Source of the DNA: Thinopyrum elongatum
Lineage: Eukaryota; Streptophyta; Magnoliopsida; Poales; Poaceae
Reading direction: 5' to 3'
DNA: 64,000 nucleotides
NCBI GenBank assembly: GCA_011799875.1
Contig: CM022303.1
Coordinates: forward strand, 731,984,587-732,048,586
Every line of letters starts with the position of its first letter. The stretch's first letter is position 1. The notes under the pieces are model-generated. The model ran no database searches and was not told where the DNA came from. It saw only the letters and a list, made by a program, of their open reading frames with translations. Shown here piece by piece: positions 50,390-61,564 of the stretch. A program made the translations under genes and the position numbers.

Positions 50390-50836
50390 TTACGCCTCCA
50401 CTTCTCCAGCTGGACAGGTGTGGGGCCAGGCGCCCGGGTCTCTGCCAGGTGGGGTCACGCGGGGAGGGGCCCGCCTGACCCGGCTCCTTCTTCTTCCTCC
50501 CACTCGCCCGCGCAGAACAGAGGGAGGCGGCGCGCTCCGGCGACCGTCCCGGGAGGCTCCGGCTACCGTTGCCGGCGTTCCGGGCACCGGCATGACCGCG
50601 AAGATGAGTCGCATCGATCCCGGCAGGACACGGTCTTCCAGTAGGACAGGAGCGGGTGTGCTCACGGCCGCGGCGGACGGTAGCTCTGGTGAGCTTGGGC
50701 TCGAAGCTGCGGGCCACCGGCGGCCGAGGGAAGGAACTGGGAGGATCTGCCGGAGCTCAGGGAGGTCAATGGTGCTAGAGGGAAAAGGGAGGGGGCCGGC
50801 ACTCCGCGAATTTAGCAGAGGAGGGGCGGCGGCCAT
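50390..50836 (-). CDS. 148-codon open frame inside the solo LTR
   Basis: On minus, the ATG at 50836 sits in GCCGCCATGGCC, an optimal plant and animal start context, about 108 bp downstream of a TATA box. The predicted product is rich in A, P, R and S, basic in its second half, and has no domain or membrane segment that I can see. It could be an LTR-encoded leader peptide, a captured host first exon, or chance openness of GC-rich DNA. Confidence 0.35.
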   Translation of the reverse strand: MAAAPPLLNSRSAGPLPFPSSTIDLPELRQILPVPSLGRRWPAASSPSSPELPSAAAVSTPAPVLLEDRVLPGSMRLIFAVMPVPGTPATVAGASRDGRRSAPPPSVLRGRVGGRRRSRVRRAPPRVTPPGRDPGAWPHTCPAGEVEA

Positions 50837-50943
50837 GGCGGCGGTGAAGTGTGAGGAGAAGAGCTGGAGCTTCGGGGAGAGGATGGGGAGGACTGGGAGA
50901 GCGAGTGGGAGAGGTTGGTGAGGTCGAGAGGTGCTCGGGGCCC

Positions 50944-50950
50944 TTATATA
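50944..50950 (-). promoter_or_regulatory. TATA box of the solo LTR
   Basis: CTATATAAGG on minus, with a transcription start expected near 50915. It agrees with the minus orientation deduced from the LTR ends and would place the U3/R boundary here. Confidence 0.65.
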
Positions 50951-52633
50951 GGCGCGGCGACGGAGGGGATGAGCATGCCGCCGTGGCGTTCTTATCATCG
51001 CACTGGAGCTGCAGGGTGGCGTGGTTGGCGGCTAGCAGCATCGAGGAGCTTCGCGGAGAGGGCGCTGGCGAAATCGGGAGGGCTCGGGAGTGGCCGTATA
51101 CGGCGGCCCATGTGTGGTACAGTAGCAGAGCTGAGAGCATCGTTGCGACGTAGCGAGGAGGAATTCGGAGGGGGCAGAGGGTCGAGGACGACGGGTGAAG
51201 CACGGGGAGTTAGTTTGGCACGCTGAGACGCGCGAACACCGCCGGGGCGGAGCTGCCCGACGAGTCCCGACGCACAGAGCATGCCAACGCTGCCAGAGCG
51301 CGTGAAATGACATGCCAAGGGGGCAGTCACCACGGGCACTGGCATGAAGAGGACAAGAGAGTCTGCCCTGAGCTGTCTAGTGATGAGTCCCTGCACCATA
51401 GGGGCTGTGGGAGTTGATGGATCAAGAGAGAGAGCCAAGGAGAGATGTGAGGCTTCGAGTAAAGTTTGCTGCAGCAAACTTGGCTACGCACTGGTGATCA
51501 ACAGGGAATTGATTGGGGTCAGTGGTGTTGTCTGGGGTGATTCGCTTAGGAAAGACACTGATCCTGGAGGTTTTGAGGGAATTTGGACCACAAAATAACC
51601 TACTTGCTTTGCAACTACCATTTGGGTCCAGAAACTTGATCAGGAAGGTGCACTAACCTGGAGTTTCAACTTGAGCTCAAATTGGGTAGAGCAAGATTAT
51701 TTGGATAGGTGATGATGCTTTAAAAATTTCATACCAATTGGACAATCCAAAATGGTACTTGTTTCACAAACATCCTTACTGTCCAGAAACTTGGGAAAAT
51801 TCTAGGGAATTATTGGAACGATAAAATGAGCCCAAATTTTGTGGAGAGGTGTTATATAGGTAGGATAATGCTCTGGTAAATTTTCAGCCAAAATAAAGCA
51901 ATATAAAATATACTTGCTTCACAACCTGAAAATATTAGCAGAATCAAAGATTTGGTCCTGTGCTCACATAGATGCTTGGATAGGGCTGAAATTTGGAGGA
52001 GTGTGATAATATGAGCACATGAAGATTCTTGCAAAATTTCAACTCATTTGGATACTCCTAGATAGCACTTGCTTCACAAAGCTTCCAGTTGAACAAAAAC
52101 TTTGAAAAAATAGCCAAGGGAGATTTAATATCCAAATAAAGTTGAATTTTGGCATGTGGCAATTATATGGATAGGAAAGAATGCAGAAGAAGTTTGAGAC
52201 CAAGAAAGCAAATATAAAGAGTACTTGCTTCTCAACTTGGCAGCTAGGGCAGAATCAGAAAAGGAATATTGTTGAAATATTTTTGAACATGGCAAGGAAG
52301 GGTTTTGACATATCTATGCAAGATATGACCCAAACAATTTATGAGAATTATTTGGGAATTTTTGGAATGATGGAAATGTGGGTTGCTTCACAACCCAGTG
52401 CAAACAGGGTTATTCCTTTGACAGAAAAAGGAATATTCCCAAGAAAAGAATATTGGGATTGGTCCAAGATGGAAATGACATGGTCCTGGGATGGTTTTGA
52501 GGTTGGCAAGCCACTCGGGAAGAAGAATGAAGGGTGATCCCTCCAGGTTGCAAGACTGCCGAGCCACAGAAAAGCAAATCCGGACCAAATCAAAGAAAAA
52601 GAAAATGGGCAAAATCCAGGGTGTTACATGCCC

Positions 52634-53923
52634 CCAGTTCGAGATGTCGAGTTTGTCATCGACTTGAAACCAGGCACCGCTCCTATAGCCAAGCGCCCCT
52701 ATAAGATGCTGCCGCATGAACTACTTGAGCTCAAGGAGGAAATCAATAAATCACTTCACAAGGGCTTCATTTGCCCAGGCTCTTTTGCATGGGGTTCCCC
52801 TTCGCTCTTTGTTAAGAAGAAGGATGGAACAAATCATTTGGTTGTTGACTATCATCCTGTTAATCAGGCAACAATCCAAAATATGTATCCCCTTCCCAGA
52901 ATCAACGACCTATATGATCAACTTGCTGGATCATCCGTTTTCTCTAAACTTGATTTGAGGTTAGGATAACATTAGATCAGGGTTCACGAAGAGGACATTC
53001 CGAAAACAACTTTCGTTACTCGATATGGTTCATACGAGTACATTGTTATGTCTTTTGGCTTGACTAATGCTCCAGCCACCTTCTCTCGGTCGATGAATTA
53101 TAACTTCATGGATTACCTCGACAAATTTGTCATGGTCTATCTTGACGACATACTTTTATATTCCAAGAATGAATAAGAACATGCCGAACACCTACGGCTT
53201 GTACTGGAGAAGCTTCGTGAATATCACCTATATGCCAAGTACTCCAAGTGCGAATTTTGGCTATCTGAAGTGACCTATCTTGGTCATGTGATTTCTGCCG
53301 ATGGCATTGCTGTTAATCCAGAACGAGTTCAGTCTATTCTTGAATGAACTCCTCCACAAACTGTCAAGCAAGTTAGAAGTTTTCTCAGACCTGCCAGCTA
53401 TTGTTGTCGTTTCGTTGAGAACTTCTCCAAAATTGCTAAACCACTGACTGATCTGCTTCACAAAAACAAGAAATTTAAGTGGACTCCTCAATGTCAGGAA
53501 AGTTTCTAGACTCTCAAGGACAAATTAACTTCTTCCCCAGTGCCTGCACCCCCAGACACTCACAAGGACTTTGTGATCTATTGTGATGCCTCTCGTCAAG
53601 GATTTGGCTGTGTCCTAATGCAAGCGCAAAAAGTGATAGCTTATGGCTCCCGCCAGTTGCGTGTGCACGACGAGAACTATCCATCACATGATCTCGAACT
53701 TGTAGCAGTTGTCTATGTTCTCAAGTTATGGCGACATTGCCTCCTTGGTAATCTCTATGAGATCTACACTGACCATCAAAGTCTGAAGTTCTTATTAACT
53801 AAGCCCGCTCAGAACCTTCATCAGCAGCGATGGATGGAAGCAATTACAGACTATGACATGGGAATTTTCAATACCCCTGGCAAGGCTAATGTGATGGCCG
53901 ATGCCTTAATCAGCAAGTCCTAG
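52634..53923 (+). pseudogene. Reverse transcriptase and RNase H of the host gypsy element, broken
   Basis: The RT fingers/palm order is visible: [13 protein letters not shown], then [30 protein letters not shown], the [18 protein letters not shown] block and the catalytic YLDD at 53138-53149. RNase H follows with [14 protein letters not shown] (about 53577) and [11 protein letters not shown] (about 53764). Stops are present near 52967 and 52975 (after LDLR), and near 53174, 53345 and 53507. The enzyme would copy the element RNA into DNA in the virus-like particle. It starts directly after the second TGCCC copy, continuing the protease-RT linker broken at 48489. Confidence 0.88.
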
Positions 53924-53935
53924 TGCAGTAACCTT

Positions 53936-56496
53936 ATGGTAAAGCAACATCAACCACTTCTTTACGAAGAGCTCTGCCAGTTGAACCTCGAGATTGTTCC
54001 CCAGGGTTACGTGAGTACCTTGGTTGTTGAACCAGATCTTGAGCACTCCATTAAGACTACGCAGAAGTATGACTCCGAAGTCGAGAAGATTAAGCGTTAT
54101 CTCGCAATAGGAAAGCCCTCATGCTTCTCTGTTGACGATCAGGGCACCTTGTTCTTTTGAGGCCACCTTGTGGTACCTAAATTCTAGAATATGAGTGAAG
54201 ATGTTATGAAAGAAGCTCATGACACACCTTTGTCAATTCACCCTTGTAGCACCAAGATGTTGTTGTGAAACGTAGCATGCAATTTCAAAAAAAATATTAC
54301 GATCACGCAAGATCTATCTAGGAGATGCAAAGCAATGAGAGGGGGAGAGTGTGTCTACGTACCCTCATAGACCGAAAGCCAAAGCGTTTGACAACGCGGT
54401 TGATGTAGTCAAACTTCTTCTCGTTCCGACCGATCAAGCACCGAATGTACGGCACCTCCGAGTTCTACACACGTTTGGCTCGATGACGTCCCTCGAACTC
54501 TTGATCCAGCAAATTGTCGAGGAAGTAGATGAGTTCCATCAACACGACGGCGTGGTGACTGTGATAGTGAAGTTATCCGCGCAGGGCTTCGCCTAAGCAC
54601 CGCGAGAATATGACCGAGGGTGTAATCTGTGGAGGGGGCGCCGCACACGGCTAACAGATGTTGTTGTTGTGATCTAGGCGCCCCCTGCCCATGTATATAT
54701 AGGTGGGAGAGGGAGGGGAGCAGCAGGGGGCGCCCCAAGTAGGAGGAATCCTACTTGGGCGCCTCGCCCAATTCGGCCTCCCCCCCTTCCTTATTCACCA
54801 GAGGGGAAAGGAAGGAGGAGGGAGGAGGGAAGGAAGGGGGAGGCTGAATCCCTCCCCTTCCTTTCTCTCTTCCCCTCTTTCCTTCCCCTCAGGTGCGGCC
54901 CATATGGGGGGCGCAGCAGCCCCTGCTGGCTTGTGTGTTTCCCCTCTTGGCCCATTAGGCCCATATCTTTGCCGAGGGGTGCCCGGAACCTCTTCCGCTG
55001 ACCCGATATGTACCCGGTACCCTCCGGAACACTTCCGGTGTCCGAATACCATCGTCCTATATATCAATCTTTACCTCTCGACCATTTCAAGACTCCTCGT
55101 CATGTCTGTGATCTCATCCGGGACTCCGAACGACATTCGGTCACCAAATCACATAACTCATATAATACAAAATCGTCATCGAACATTAAGCGTGCGGACC
55201 CTACGGGTTCGAGAACTATGTATACATGACCGAGACACTTCTCTGGTTAATAACCAATAGCGGAACATGGATGCTCATATCGGCTCCTACATATATTTTA
55301 CGAAGATCTTTATCGGTCGAACCGTTATGACAACATACGTTATTCCCTTTGTCCATCGGTATGTTACTTGCCCCAGATTCGATCGTCGGTATCTTCATAC
55401 CTAGTTCAATCTTGTTACCGGCAAGTCTCTTTACTCATTCCATAATACATCATCTTGCAACTAACTCATTAGTCACTTTGCTTGCAAGGCTTCTTATGAT
55501 GTGTATTACCAAGATGGCCCAGAGATACCTCTCCGATACTCGGAGTGACAAATCCTAATCTCGATCTATGCCAACCCAACAAACACCTTCGGAGATACCT
55601 GTAGAGCATCTTTATAATCACCCAATTATGTTGTGATGTTTGATAACACACAAGGCATTCCTCCGGTATCTGGGAGTTGCATAATCTCATAGTCGGAGGA
55701 ATATGTATTTGACATGAAGAAAGCAATAGCAATAAAACTGAACAGTCATAATGCTAAGCTAACGGATGGGTCTTGTCCATCACATCATTCTCCTAATGAT
55801 GTGATCCCGTTATCAAATGACAACTCATGTCCATGGTTAGGAAACCTTAACCATCTTTGGTCAACGAGCTAGTCAAGTAGAGGCTCACTAGGGACAAAGT
55901 GTTTGTCTATGTATTCACACTTGTATTTAGGTTTTCGATCAATACAATTCTAGCATGAATAATAAACATTTATCACGAATAAGGAAATATAAAATAACAA
56001 CTTTATTATTGCCACTAGGGCATATTTCATTCAGATGTACCAAGACATTCGTCAGAGATTCTGGTGGTCTAACATTAGGCAAGACATTGCTCGATATGAT
56101 TTTGAGTGTGACGTTTGTCGTCTCATCAAAGCTGAACATCGGAGACCTGCTAAAACTCTACAACCACTTTCAATTCCTGAATGGAAATTGGATAAACTCG
56201 AAATGGACTTCATCACTGGATTTCCTAGATTGCAGAAGGGTCATGATGCTATTCTTGTCGTCGTTGATCGATTCTCCATGGTTGTTCATTTTCTGCCTGT
56301 CAAGGAAACCATCACTGCTAGTCAGTTAGCAGACTTGTATGTTTCCAGAATTGTTTCACTCCACGGTGTTCCGTTGGAGATCAGCTCAGACCGTGGCAGC
56401 CTCTTTACCTCAAGGTTCTGGGAATGTTTTCAAGAAGCTATGGGAACTCATATGTCCTTTAGCACCGCTTTTCACCCCCAGTCCAGTGGCCCAGTT
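53936..56496 (+). pseudogene. Integrase of the host gypsy element, split and truncated
   Basis: The first piece (53936-54260) covers the linker and the start of the zinc-binding domain, with a stop near 54158. The second (56039-56496) continues with CDVCRLIKAEHRRPA, the first catalytic Asp in EMDFITGFP (about 56200) and the second in ISSDRGSLF (about 56385). The insertion 54261-56033 lies within the zinc-binding domain, and discounting it with one GATGT copy restores the frame. The sequence stops at 56496, where CACTA 2 begins, before the catalytic Glu that would follow. Confidence 0.88.
54261..56033 (-). mobile_element. Solo LTR of a BARE1/WIS/Angela-type copia element, 1773 bp
   Basis: Flanked by GATGT at 54256-54260 and 56034-56038. 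On minus it starts TGAATGAAATATGCCCTAG (the family norm is TGTTGGAAATATGCCC) and ends CACGTTTCACAACA-like (TGCTACGTTTCACAACA). Length, start and end match this abundant Triticeae family. A TATA-like TATATATA lies on minus at 54693-54702. No internal domain or second LTR is present. Confidence 0.9.
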
Positions 56497-56710
56497 CACT
56501 AGTGCAGAATCAGCCTTTAGTCCTGGTTCGTAAGGGTCTTTAGTCCCGGTTCAACAACCGGCACTAAAGGGTGGGGACTAAAACCCCCCTTTAGTCCCGG
56601 TTCGTCACGGCCCGGGACCAAAGGCCCACCACATGGCACGAGCCAGCGCCGGGGGCTGGGGGGCCTTTAGTCCCGGTTGGTAACACCAACCGGGACTAAA
56701 AGGTATAGGG
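56497..56710 (+). repeat. CACTA 2 left terminus and subterminal inverted repeats
   Basis: The terminus CACTAGTGCAGAA is followed by TTTAGTCCYGGTT at 56516, 56540, 56592 and 56666. Inverse copies (CCGGCACTAAAG near 56561 and CCAACCGGGACTAAAA near 56686) form small hairpins. These are the presumed binding sites for the element's proteins. Confidence 0.85.
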
Positions 56711-56982
56711 GTTTAGGGGTTTATGCTTTATTTTTCCTTTGAATTTTGTGTTTTCCATTTAATTCTTTTTCATTTCAAACATATTTTACGCTACTACGTA
56801 CATATAGTAGCACATACTGTACACGTCATGCATATATAAATAGAATTTCTCGTAGAACCAATCATATATATATCATAGAATTTCTCGTACAACCATATGC
56901 ATATGCATATACATATATATATACAATTTGGTACATATATACAATTTCTCTGCTATAATTTACAAATAATTACACGCATGCA
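56711..56982. other. AT-rich 3' flank of the CACTA 2 gene
   Basis: Composed of TATA/CATATA-rich sequence, including CATATGCATATGCATATACATATATATATAC split across 56895-56925. No feature beyond a plausible 3' untranslated and polyadenylation region for the minus-strand gene. Confidence 0.5.
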
Positions 56983-59900
56983 TTAGGTGTAATGGTATTC
57001 TCCTTTGGTATGTATGACGTGGTCAACCAAAAATCCCGCAATTTCCTGTTGAAGTGCTCGTATGCGGTCCGTTGGTAGGAGCTTTTCACGCATCTCTGCC
57101 AGCTTTAAAGAAGGAGATCAAGATGAATATATTAGTTGCGTGTATATATATTAGATCATGATAAAAAAATTGTGGATAGTGTTTTGGCAAACGTACCCAA
57201 AGTTGTCTTTCAGATCTGCTCCTTTCGGACGTCATAATGCGAATGTTCTCGCAAACTTAGTATGCACATAAATTATTCCCCGGCGCCTGCCTCATGCACT
57301 TTACGAGAATATAATTCAATCAGATAATAATTAATCAGGCATGATAATGCTATTGAAACTAGAAATAAAGTGATGCGTGGACACGTAGCTAGTACTACTT
57401 AATTATGTACCTTGGGTCGCACCCATTTCAGCTCTTGTTTCCATCCGCCTGGGACCTATTTGATGAAGCTTTGCCAAACCCTGCCCGGCAAAGAAAATGA
57501 ATAAAGGAGTTATTAATTAGTTGATATCAGGAACTGAACTAAAGAGGCTGACATAGTGCGATAATGATTGAAATTACCTGTCGACCATCCCCTTCATGAT
57601 TAAGTACTCTTTAGGTTCTTTAAGTAGTGAGTCCAGTACTTTAACTTTTCCATCATCAACTTCAATAATTAGCAGGATCTAATGGAAACTGCATGCGCAC
57701 ACGTTTGTATAATTAAGCGGGCATGTGCATAACTCTTCAACTACACTTATTAACATCTAGTAAGCAAAATAGAATTTGTAGTACAAGACAGTAACACTCA
57801 CCCAAAGTTGTAAGGAAATACTATTTTTGGTTGGGTATTTAGTTGCTTCAAAAACTGTAGCAAGAACATCTCTGTCTCTTTTGGGTGACGTGACCACACC
57901 TCTTCATTAATGGTATTTGGGTCAATGAACCCAATGCCATAGCGTCCATCTCTTTTCATTTCATAAATCTTCATTCTGCATAATACCACAGAAAAGAATA
58001 TAGTGCGGATAATTACAGGCAATGAACGAGCACAGCTAGAGACTTAGACTACAAAAGGAAATCACTTACAGACAATAGCAACTGACGAGAGATTTGTCGA
58101 GTGCGTCTTGATTGAATAACTGAAACATTTCTTGAAACTCAACCCACAAATCTTTTGCATGGAAGTAATGCTCTTCCTTGACTTTCACCATGAGGGAATC
58201 TTGCCCCTTCTTGACTTCTCTCAGGTACCAGTCATGCAAATCGCGCATTCTCGTTGATAGATTCTCGACCTCCCTCACCAGATCTTGGCCAAGGACATAT
58301 TTCCATGCTACTTCATGATCTTGAATCTTGGGGACATCCTCAATGCCTAGGAGTAGTTCAACAGTGAGACCGGCCTCTCTACCCATCTGTCTATGAGCAT
58401 CGGTTATTACCGGCTGATCGGTGGTACTCACACCATGTGGTTGTACAATGAGCGGGGGGATCGATTGCACTGCCTGTTCTCCCAGCTGGGGAACAGTTTT
58501 CCCGCATTTACTACTACCTGCTTGGCTCGAGATTGACTCCTTATCTTTTTGTGCAAGATATAACTTCTTTATAGAATGCTCATAGTCTCAGTCCGTCCTC
58601 TTGATAGCCAGTTGAGCATTATCAATAAAGTGTTGTATGGCTTCATCAGGTATTTTCTCCTTCGGCGGGGGCTGTTTGCATGCAAAATGGGCCTTCACTT
58701 GGGAAGCCACTTCAGCTTTGTTTTCCTCGATAGTCATGTCGTAAGCCAACTTCTTTTTGGCAGGGGGAGAGGCTTTCTTGCTTGGTGCTCTCTTCCGCTT
58801 TGGAGAAGGCTGACGCGCCCGAGATCGATATGGCGGACTAGCGCTGATGGGCTCCGTCTCTGGGTGGGGTGGTGGAGACGGCTGACGCGGTGGTGGACTA
58901 GCACTGCGCTGCGTCTCGGGCAGGGTTGGAGTCGGCTGATGCGGTGGCAGACTTGGAGGAGGAGCTTGCTGACGCGGCGGACTTGGTGGAGGAGCTTACT
59001 GACGCGGCAGACTTGGAGGAAGAGTCGGTGGCCTTGGAAAGACGATGCAATCCTTTCTCCGTAGAATGATATGATGTATGGCCTCTCCCAGTGTGCGCTC
59101 CTCGTCACCTCCAGGAATGTCAAGTTGTAGCTCGTAATATCCTGACAACACTTCATCAACCCCAACACGATCATAGCCAGCTGGAATCGGATTGCAATGG
59201 AAGGTTGCTTCAGGGGGATTTGTTAAAGCATAGCCGTCCGCCACCTTGATGGATATGTTCTTCACTTTCATGTGTAGCTCACAAGGTATCGTATCTTTGA
59301 TATCATCCACAGGGTATCTATCCAGCAGTGCATCATCAGCCGGGGTGGAACCCACGCTGCTTTTGGCATAGATGGGATGGCTGTATCCAATGCTGGATCT
59401 AGTTGCTGCTGCCACTGAGACGCCCTTTCCTGGCTAAGTGAGTCGATCTGCTCCTGCTGCCTTACGAAAGCGCGTTCCAACTCCGCGTGCTTTGATTCTA
59501 CCAGTTGAAGGCGGTCTACTTCCTACTTCCTCTGCTCCACCTCCTGATGCTTCTTTCTCGCACGGCTTATGTAAGTGGCGTTCCAATCCACAAACCCCTC
59601 AAACCACGGAACAAGGCCTTTGCCTTGTGTTCGTCCCGGGTATTCAGGATTCTTTAGGGCGCGCGTAAGCTCATCATTCTCTCTGTCGGGCTTGTACTTT
59701 CCCATTCGAGCATCTTGTATTGCAACAAGTAAAGCGTCGGAGGCTTCTTTAAGACTTGCCTACTCCATAACCAGCCATGTCTCTTGGTCCAACTTCTCCC
59801 CATGTGCATAAAACCAAGTCCTGCGCCTGGGGGGCCAACTCAATGTAACTGGAGTGACCCCTGCAGCAATCATCTGTTCCTCAGCGAGATCCCACTTAGG

Positions 59901-60786
59901 GCGGCCGACCTGGTAGCCACCTGGCCCCAGAGTATGGTGCCACTTTTTTTTCGCAGCATTAATCTTGTTTATTCTCGACCGTTCCTTAGGTTCTTCCGAT
60001 TCCTTTAACTGCATGAAAGCATCCCAGTGATCTTTTGCCTTTTCCAGTATTCCCTTGAATGCTGGAGTCTGCTTTCCGTCTGCTTGGTACTTGGCCCATA
60101 TTCTTTTCTTGTGGTTGTTAAATGCTATCGCCATCTTTTTAAGAGCATTCTTTTTGACTTTGTCCTGTTCTTCATCTGTCAAATGATCTGGTAGGGTGAA
60201 ATCTGCCATGGGCGATTCCCAAAGCAGATCTTTTGCTCTTCCGTCGACAAAAGTAACTCCTTGATCTCCCTTTGCTGGCTTATTCCATTCTTGAACGGAG
60301 ATCGGGATTTGGTCCCTGACAATAACTCTAGATTGATGAGTAAATTTGTCCGCATTCTTTTTAGGAGCAAGCGGTTCACCATTTTCTTTGATGGCATCGA
60401 TGTTGTACTTTATGCCAGCCTGCAACCTTCTGTCCGGGCCTCGTACTGCCCTGCTTGTAGAAGATTTGCTCGATCCGGAGGGCTAAAAGAACAAAGATCG
60501 ATTCGTTAATATATATAAATCAATTAATACATGTAATGATCACCAGAGGCCTTATATATATATATATATATACCTCGCCGGTCTTTGTTATTTGAAGAAC
60601 ATTTCCTTCGTCATCATTGTTGTGGCCTTCGTCTCTTCGTTCGTCTTCATCAAATATTAATACTCCCTCACCGCAATTATTGTTCAGATATTGCGAGCCA
60701 TCATCTACGGGTTCATTCTCATCTGGGCGAGGGGAGTGTATGATGTCGAACATGGTCTCTTCTCTGTCTCTGCCGGTATTGTCCAT
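56983..60786 (-). pseudogene. CACTA 2 gene with C-terminal Ulp1/C48-like domain, broken
   Basis: A multi-exon minus-strand gene with exons supported by frame: 60786-60574, 60482-58070, 57975-57802, 57688-57578, 57480-57411, 57298-57197 and 57102-56983 (stop TAA). The N-terminus is acidic. The middle carries VQEWNKPAKGDQGVTF and a KKKWHHTLGPGGYQVGRPKW block, a coiled coil (about 59480) and a proline-rich linker (59030-58800). The C-terminal exons have the Ulp1 order: YNFG-FH (His), VKVLDSLL (Asp), CMRQAPGNNLCAY (Cys), ending in TDRIRALQQEIAGFL. The large exon holds in-frame stops near 59761 and 59523, others near 59000 and 58590, and a frameshift near 59400. Further stops directly follow the catalytic His, occur in the 57480 exon, and directly follow LCAY. 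Such genes accompany, or replace part of, the CACTA transposase machinery; a SUMO-protease activity is possible for intact relatives. Confidence 0.82.
60551..60573. repeat. (TA)n microsatellite
   Basis: An uninterrupted AT dinucleotide run in the first intron of the CACTA 2 gene, directly beside the splice donor GAG|GTATAT. Confidence 0.9.
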
Positions 60787-61027
60787 AGCTTATGTTAACT
60801 AATCCAGAAGAAAGACAAAACAATTTAGTATTCAAATTAAAATGCAATCAATAAGGAAAAATTGAATCATAGTAGATAATATGCATCTCGAATAATATCA
60901 CTAATACATCTCGAATAATCCAGATAATATGCATCATCGAATATAATCTCGAATACATCGTCTCGAATACATCTTGAGTATTAATTATCTCTAATACATC
61001 TCGAATATTATCATATAACATCACTAT
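60787..61027. other. Spacer with AATACATCTCGAATA-type repeats
   Basis: Short degenerate copies of CTCGAATA and ATACATCTCGAATA recur from 60885 to 61035. It is probably intron or 5' untranslated sequence of the CACTA 2 transcript. Confidence 0.5.
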
Positions 61028-61462
61028 CTAATACAGATCGAATATTATCGAAGAATCTAGTTCACTCGCGGTTCCTGAGGCGCGGGCGGTGGACACCCAA
61101 AGAGAATGAACCATCACAGGATCATAGCTCGGGTGAGATCCCTGAAGAACCTGCCAGGTATTGGAGAACCTGACGTCCAATGCAACCATGTAGCGACGGA
61201 CGTGCTCATCCTCCTCCCTGACACGGCGACATATCACCTCTGCGGGGGCCGGCTTCCTCCACACCGAAAGTGGCCCACGCAACCGCCACCAAAGAAGCTC
61301 CGGGTCGACGACGGGAGCCCAGTTCCTCACCAAGCTGCGCGCCCCGGAACGTTGCACCTCCCAGTGCCAGCCCGGTGGAGCCCAGTCCCGGACATTGCGC
61401 CTCTCAAGCAGGTTCTCGCCACTGAGTCGATGACGAGGATTTAGGCCGGGCATCGTAGACAT
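61028..61462 (-). CDS. Coding remnant upstream of the CACTA 2 gene, unrecognised
   Basis: A minus-strand open frame with ATG at 61462 and 144 codons, rich in W and R (DWAPPGWHWEVQRSG, DPELLWWRLRGPLSVW, VRREEDEHVRR-like REEDEHVRRYM, FSNTWQVLQGSHPSYDP). The composition is clearly protein-like, and the frame stays open through a GC-rich block. It may be an upstream exon of the CACTA 2 transcription unit or a separate element gene. I know no domain for it. The AT-rich flanks on both sides look intronic. Confidence 0.45.
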   Translation of the reverse strand: MSTMPGLNPRHRLSGENLLERRNVRDWAPPGWHWEVQRSGARSLVRNWAPVVDPELLWWRLRGPLSVWRKPAPAEVICRRVREEDEHVRRYMVALDVRFSNTWQVLQGSHPSYDPVMVHSLWVSTARASGTASELDSSIIFDLY

Positions 61463-61564
61463 CGAGAACAAATTATAGGCAAATTTAACTTTTTTAAAGG
61501 CTTGATTGTATTTTTTGTAATTCTTTTTCACTTGATTTTGCAAATACATGACAAACTTTTGCAA

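Larger units (their letters stand above)
48490..52628 (-). mobile_element. Solo LTR of a long-LTR gypsy-type element, 4139 bp
   Basis: Flanked by TGCCC at 48485-48489 and 52629-52633. On minus it starts TGTAACACCC and ends GGGGTGCCACA, so both ends carry TG/CA and a near-perfect inverted repeat. No second copy, PBS or coding core is inside, so it is a solo LTR left by recombination. Its length recalls LARD-type (Sukkula-like) LTRs, but I cannot confirm the family. A GC-rich island lies at 50380-51330, with a promoter-like core on minus. Confidence 0.85.
32883..56496 (+). mobile_element. Ty3-gypsy LTR retrotransposon (host of the nest), 5' part to integrase
   Basis: Order on +: long 5' LTR, initiator-Met PBS (36209), extra 5' ORF, gag, retropepsin, reverse transcriptase with YLDD, RNase H and integrase. 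Pro-RT-INT order places it in Ty3-gypsy; gag and RT residues suggest a Del/Tekay-like clade, which is tentative. It is interrupted at 36841-46245, 48490-52628 and 54261-56033, each with a perfect 5-bp target duplication, and at 56497 by a CACTA element. Removing each insertion with one target copy restores continuity of the surrounding frames, but internal stops and frameshifts make it non-functional. The rest of integrase and the 3' LTR lie beyond the window. Confidence 0.9.

Noticed and set aside
48490..52628. A complete retrotransposon rather than a solo LTR
   Set aside because: There is no internal PBS, polypurine tract, coding core or second terminal copy; one TGTAACACCC start and one GGGGTGCCACA end only.
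54703..55260. 185-codon + frame near 54.7-55.3 kb
   Set aside because: It lies antisense within the BARE1/Angela solo LTR, which is noncoding; the frame is a chance opening.
56497..56710. Reading the CCGGTT hairpins as a CRISPR-like array or microRNA gene
   Set aside because: The context is the terminus of a CACTA element in a plant genome; the motif is the known kind of subterminal repeat and has no regular spacers.
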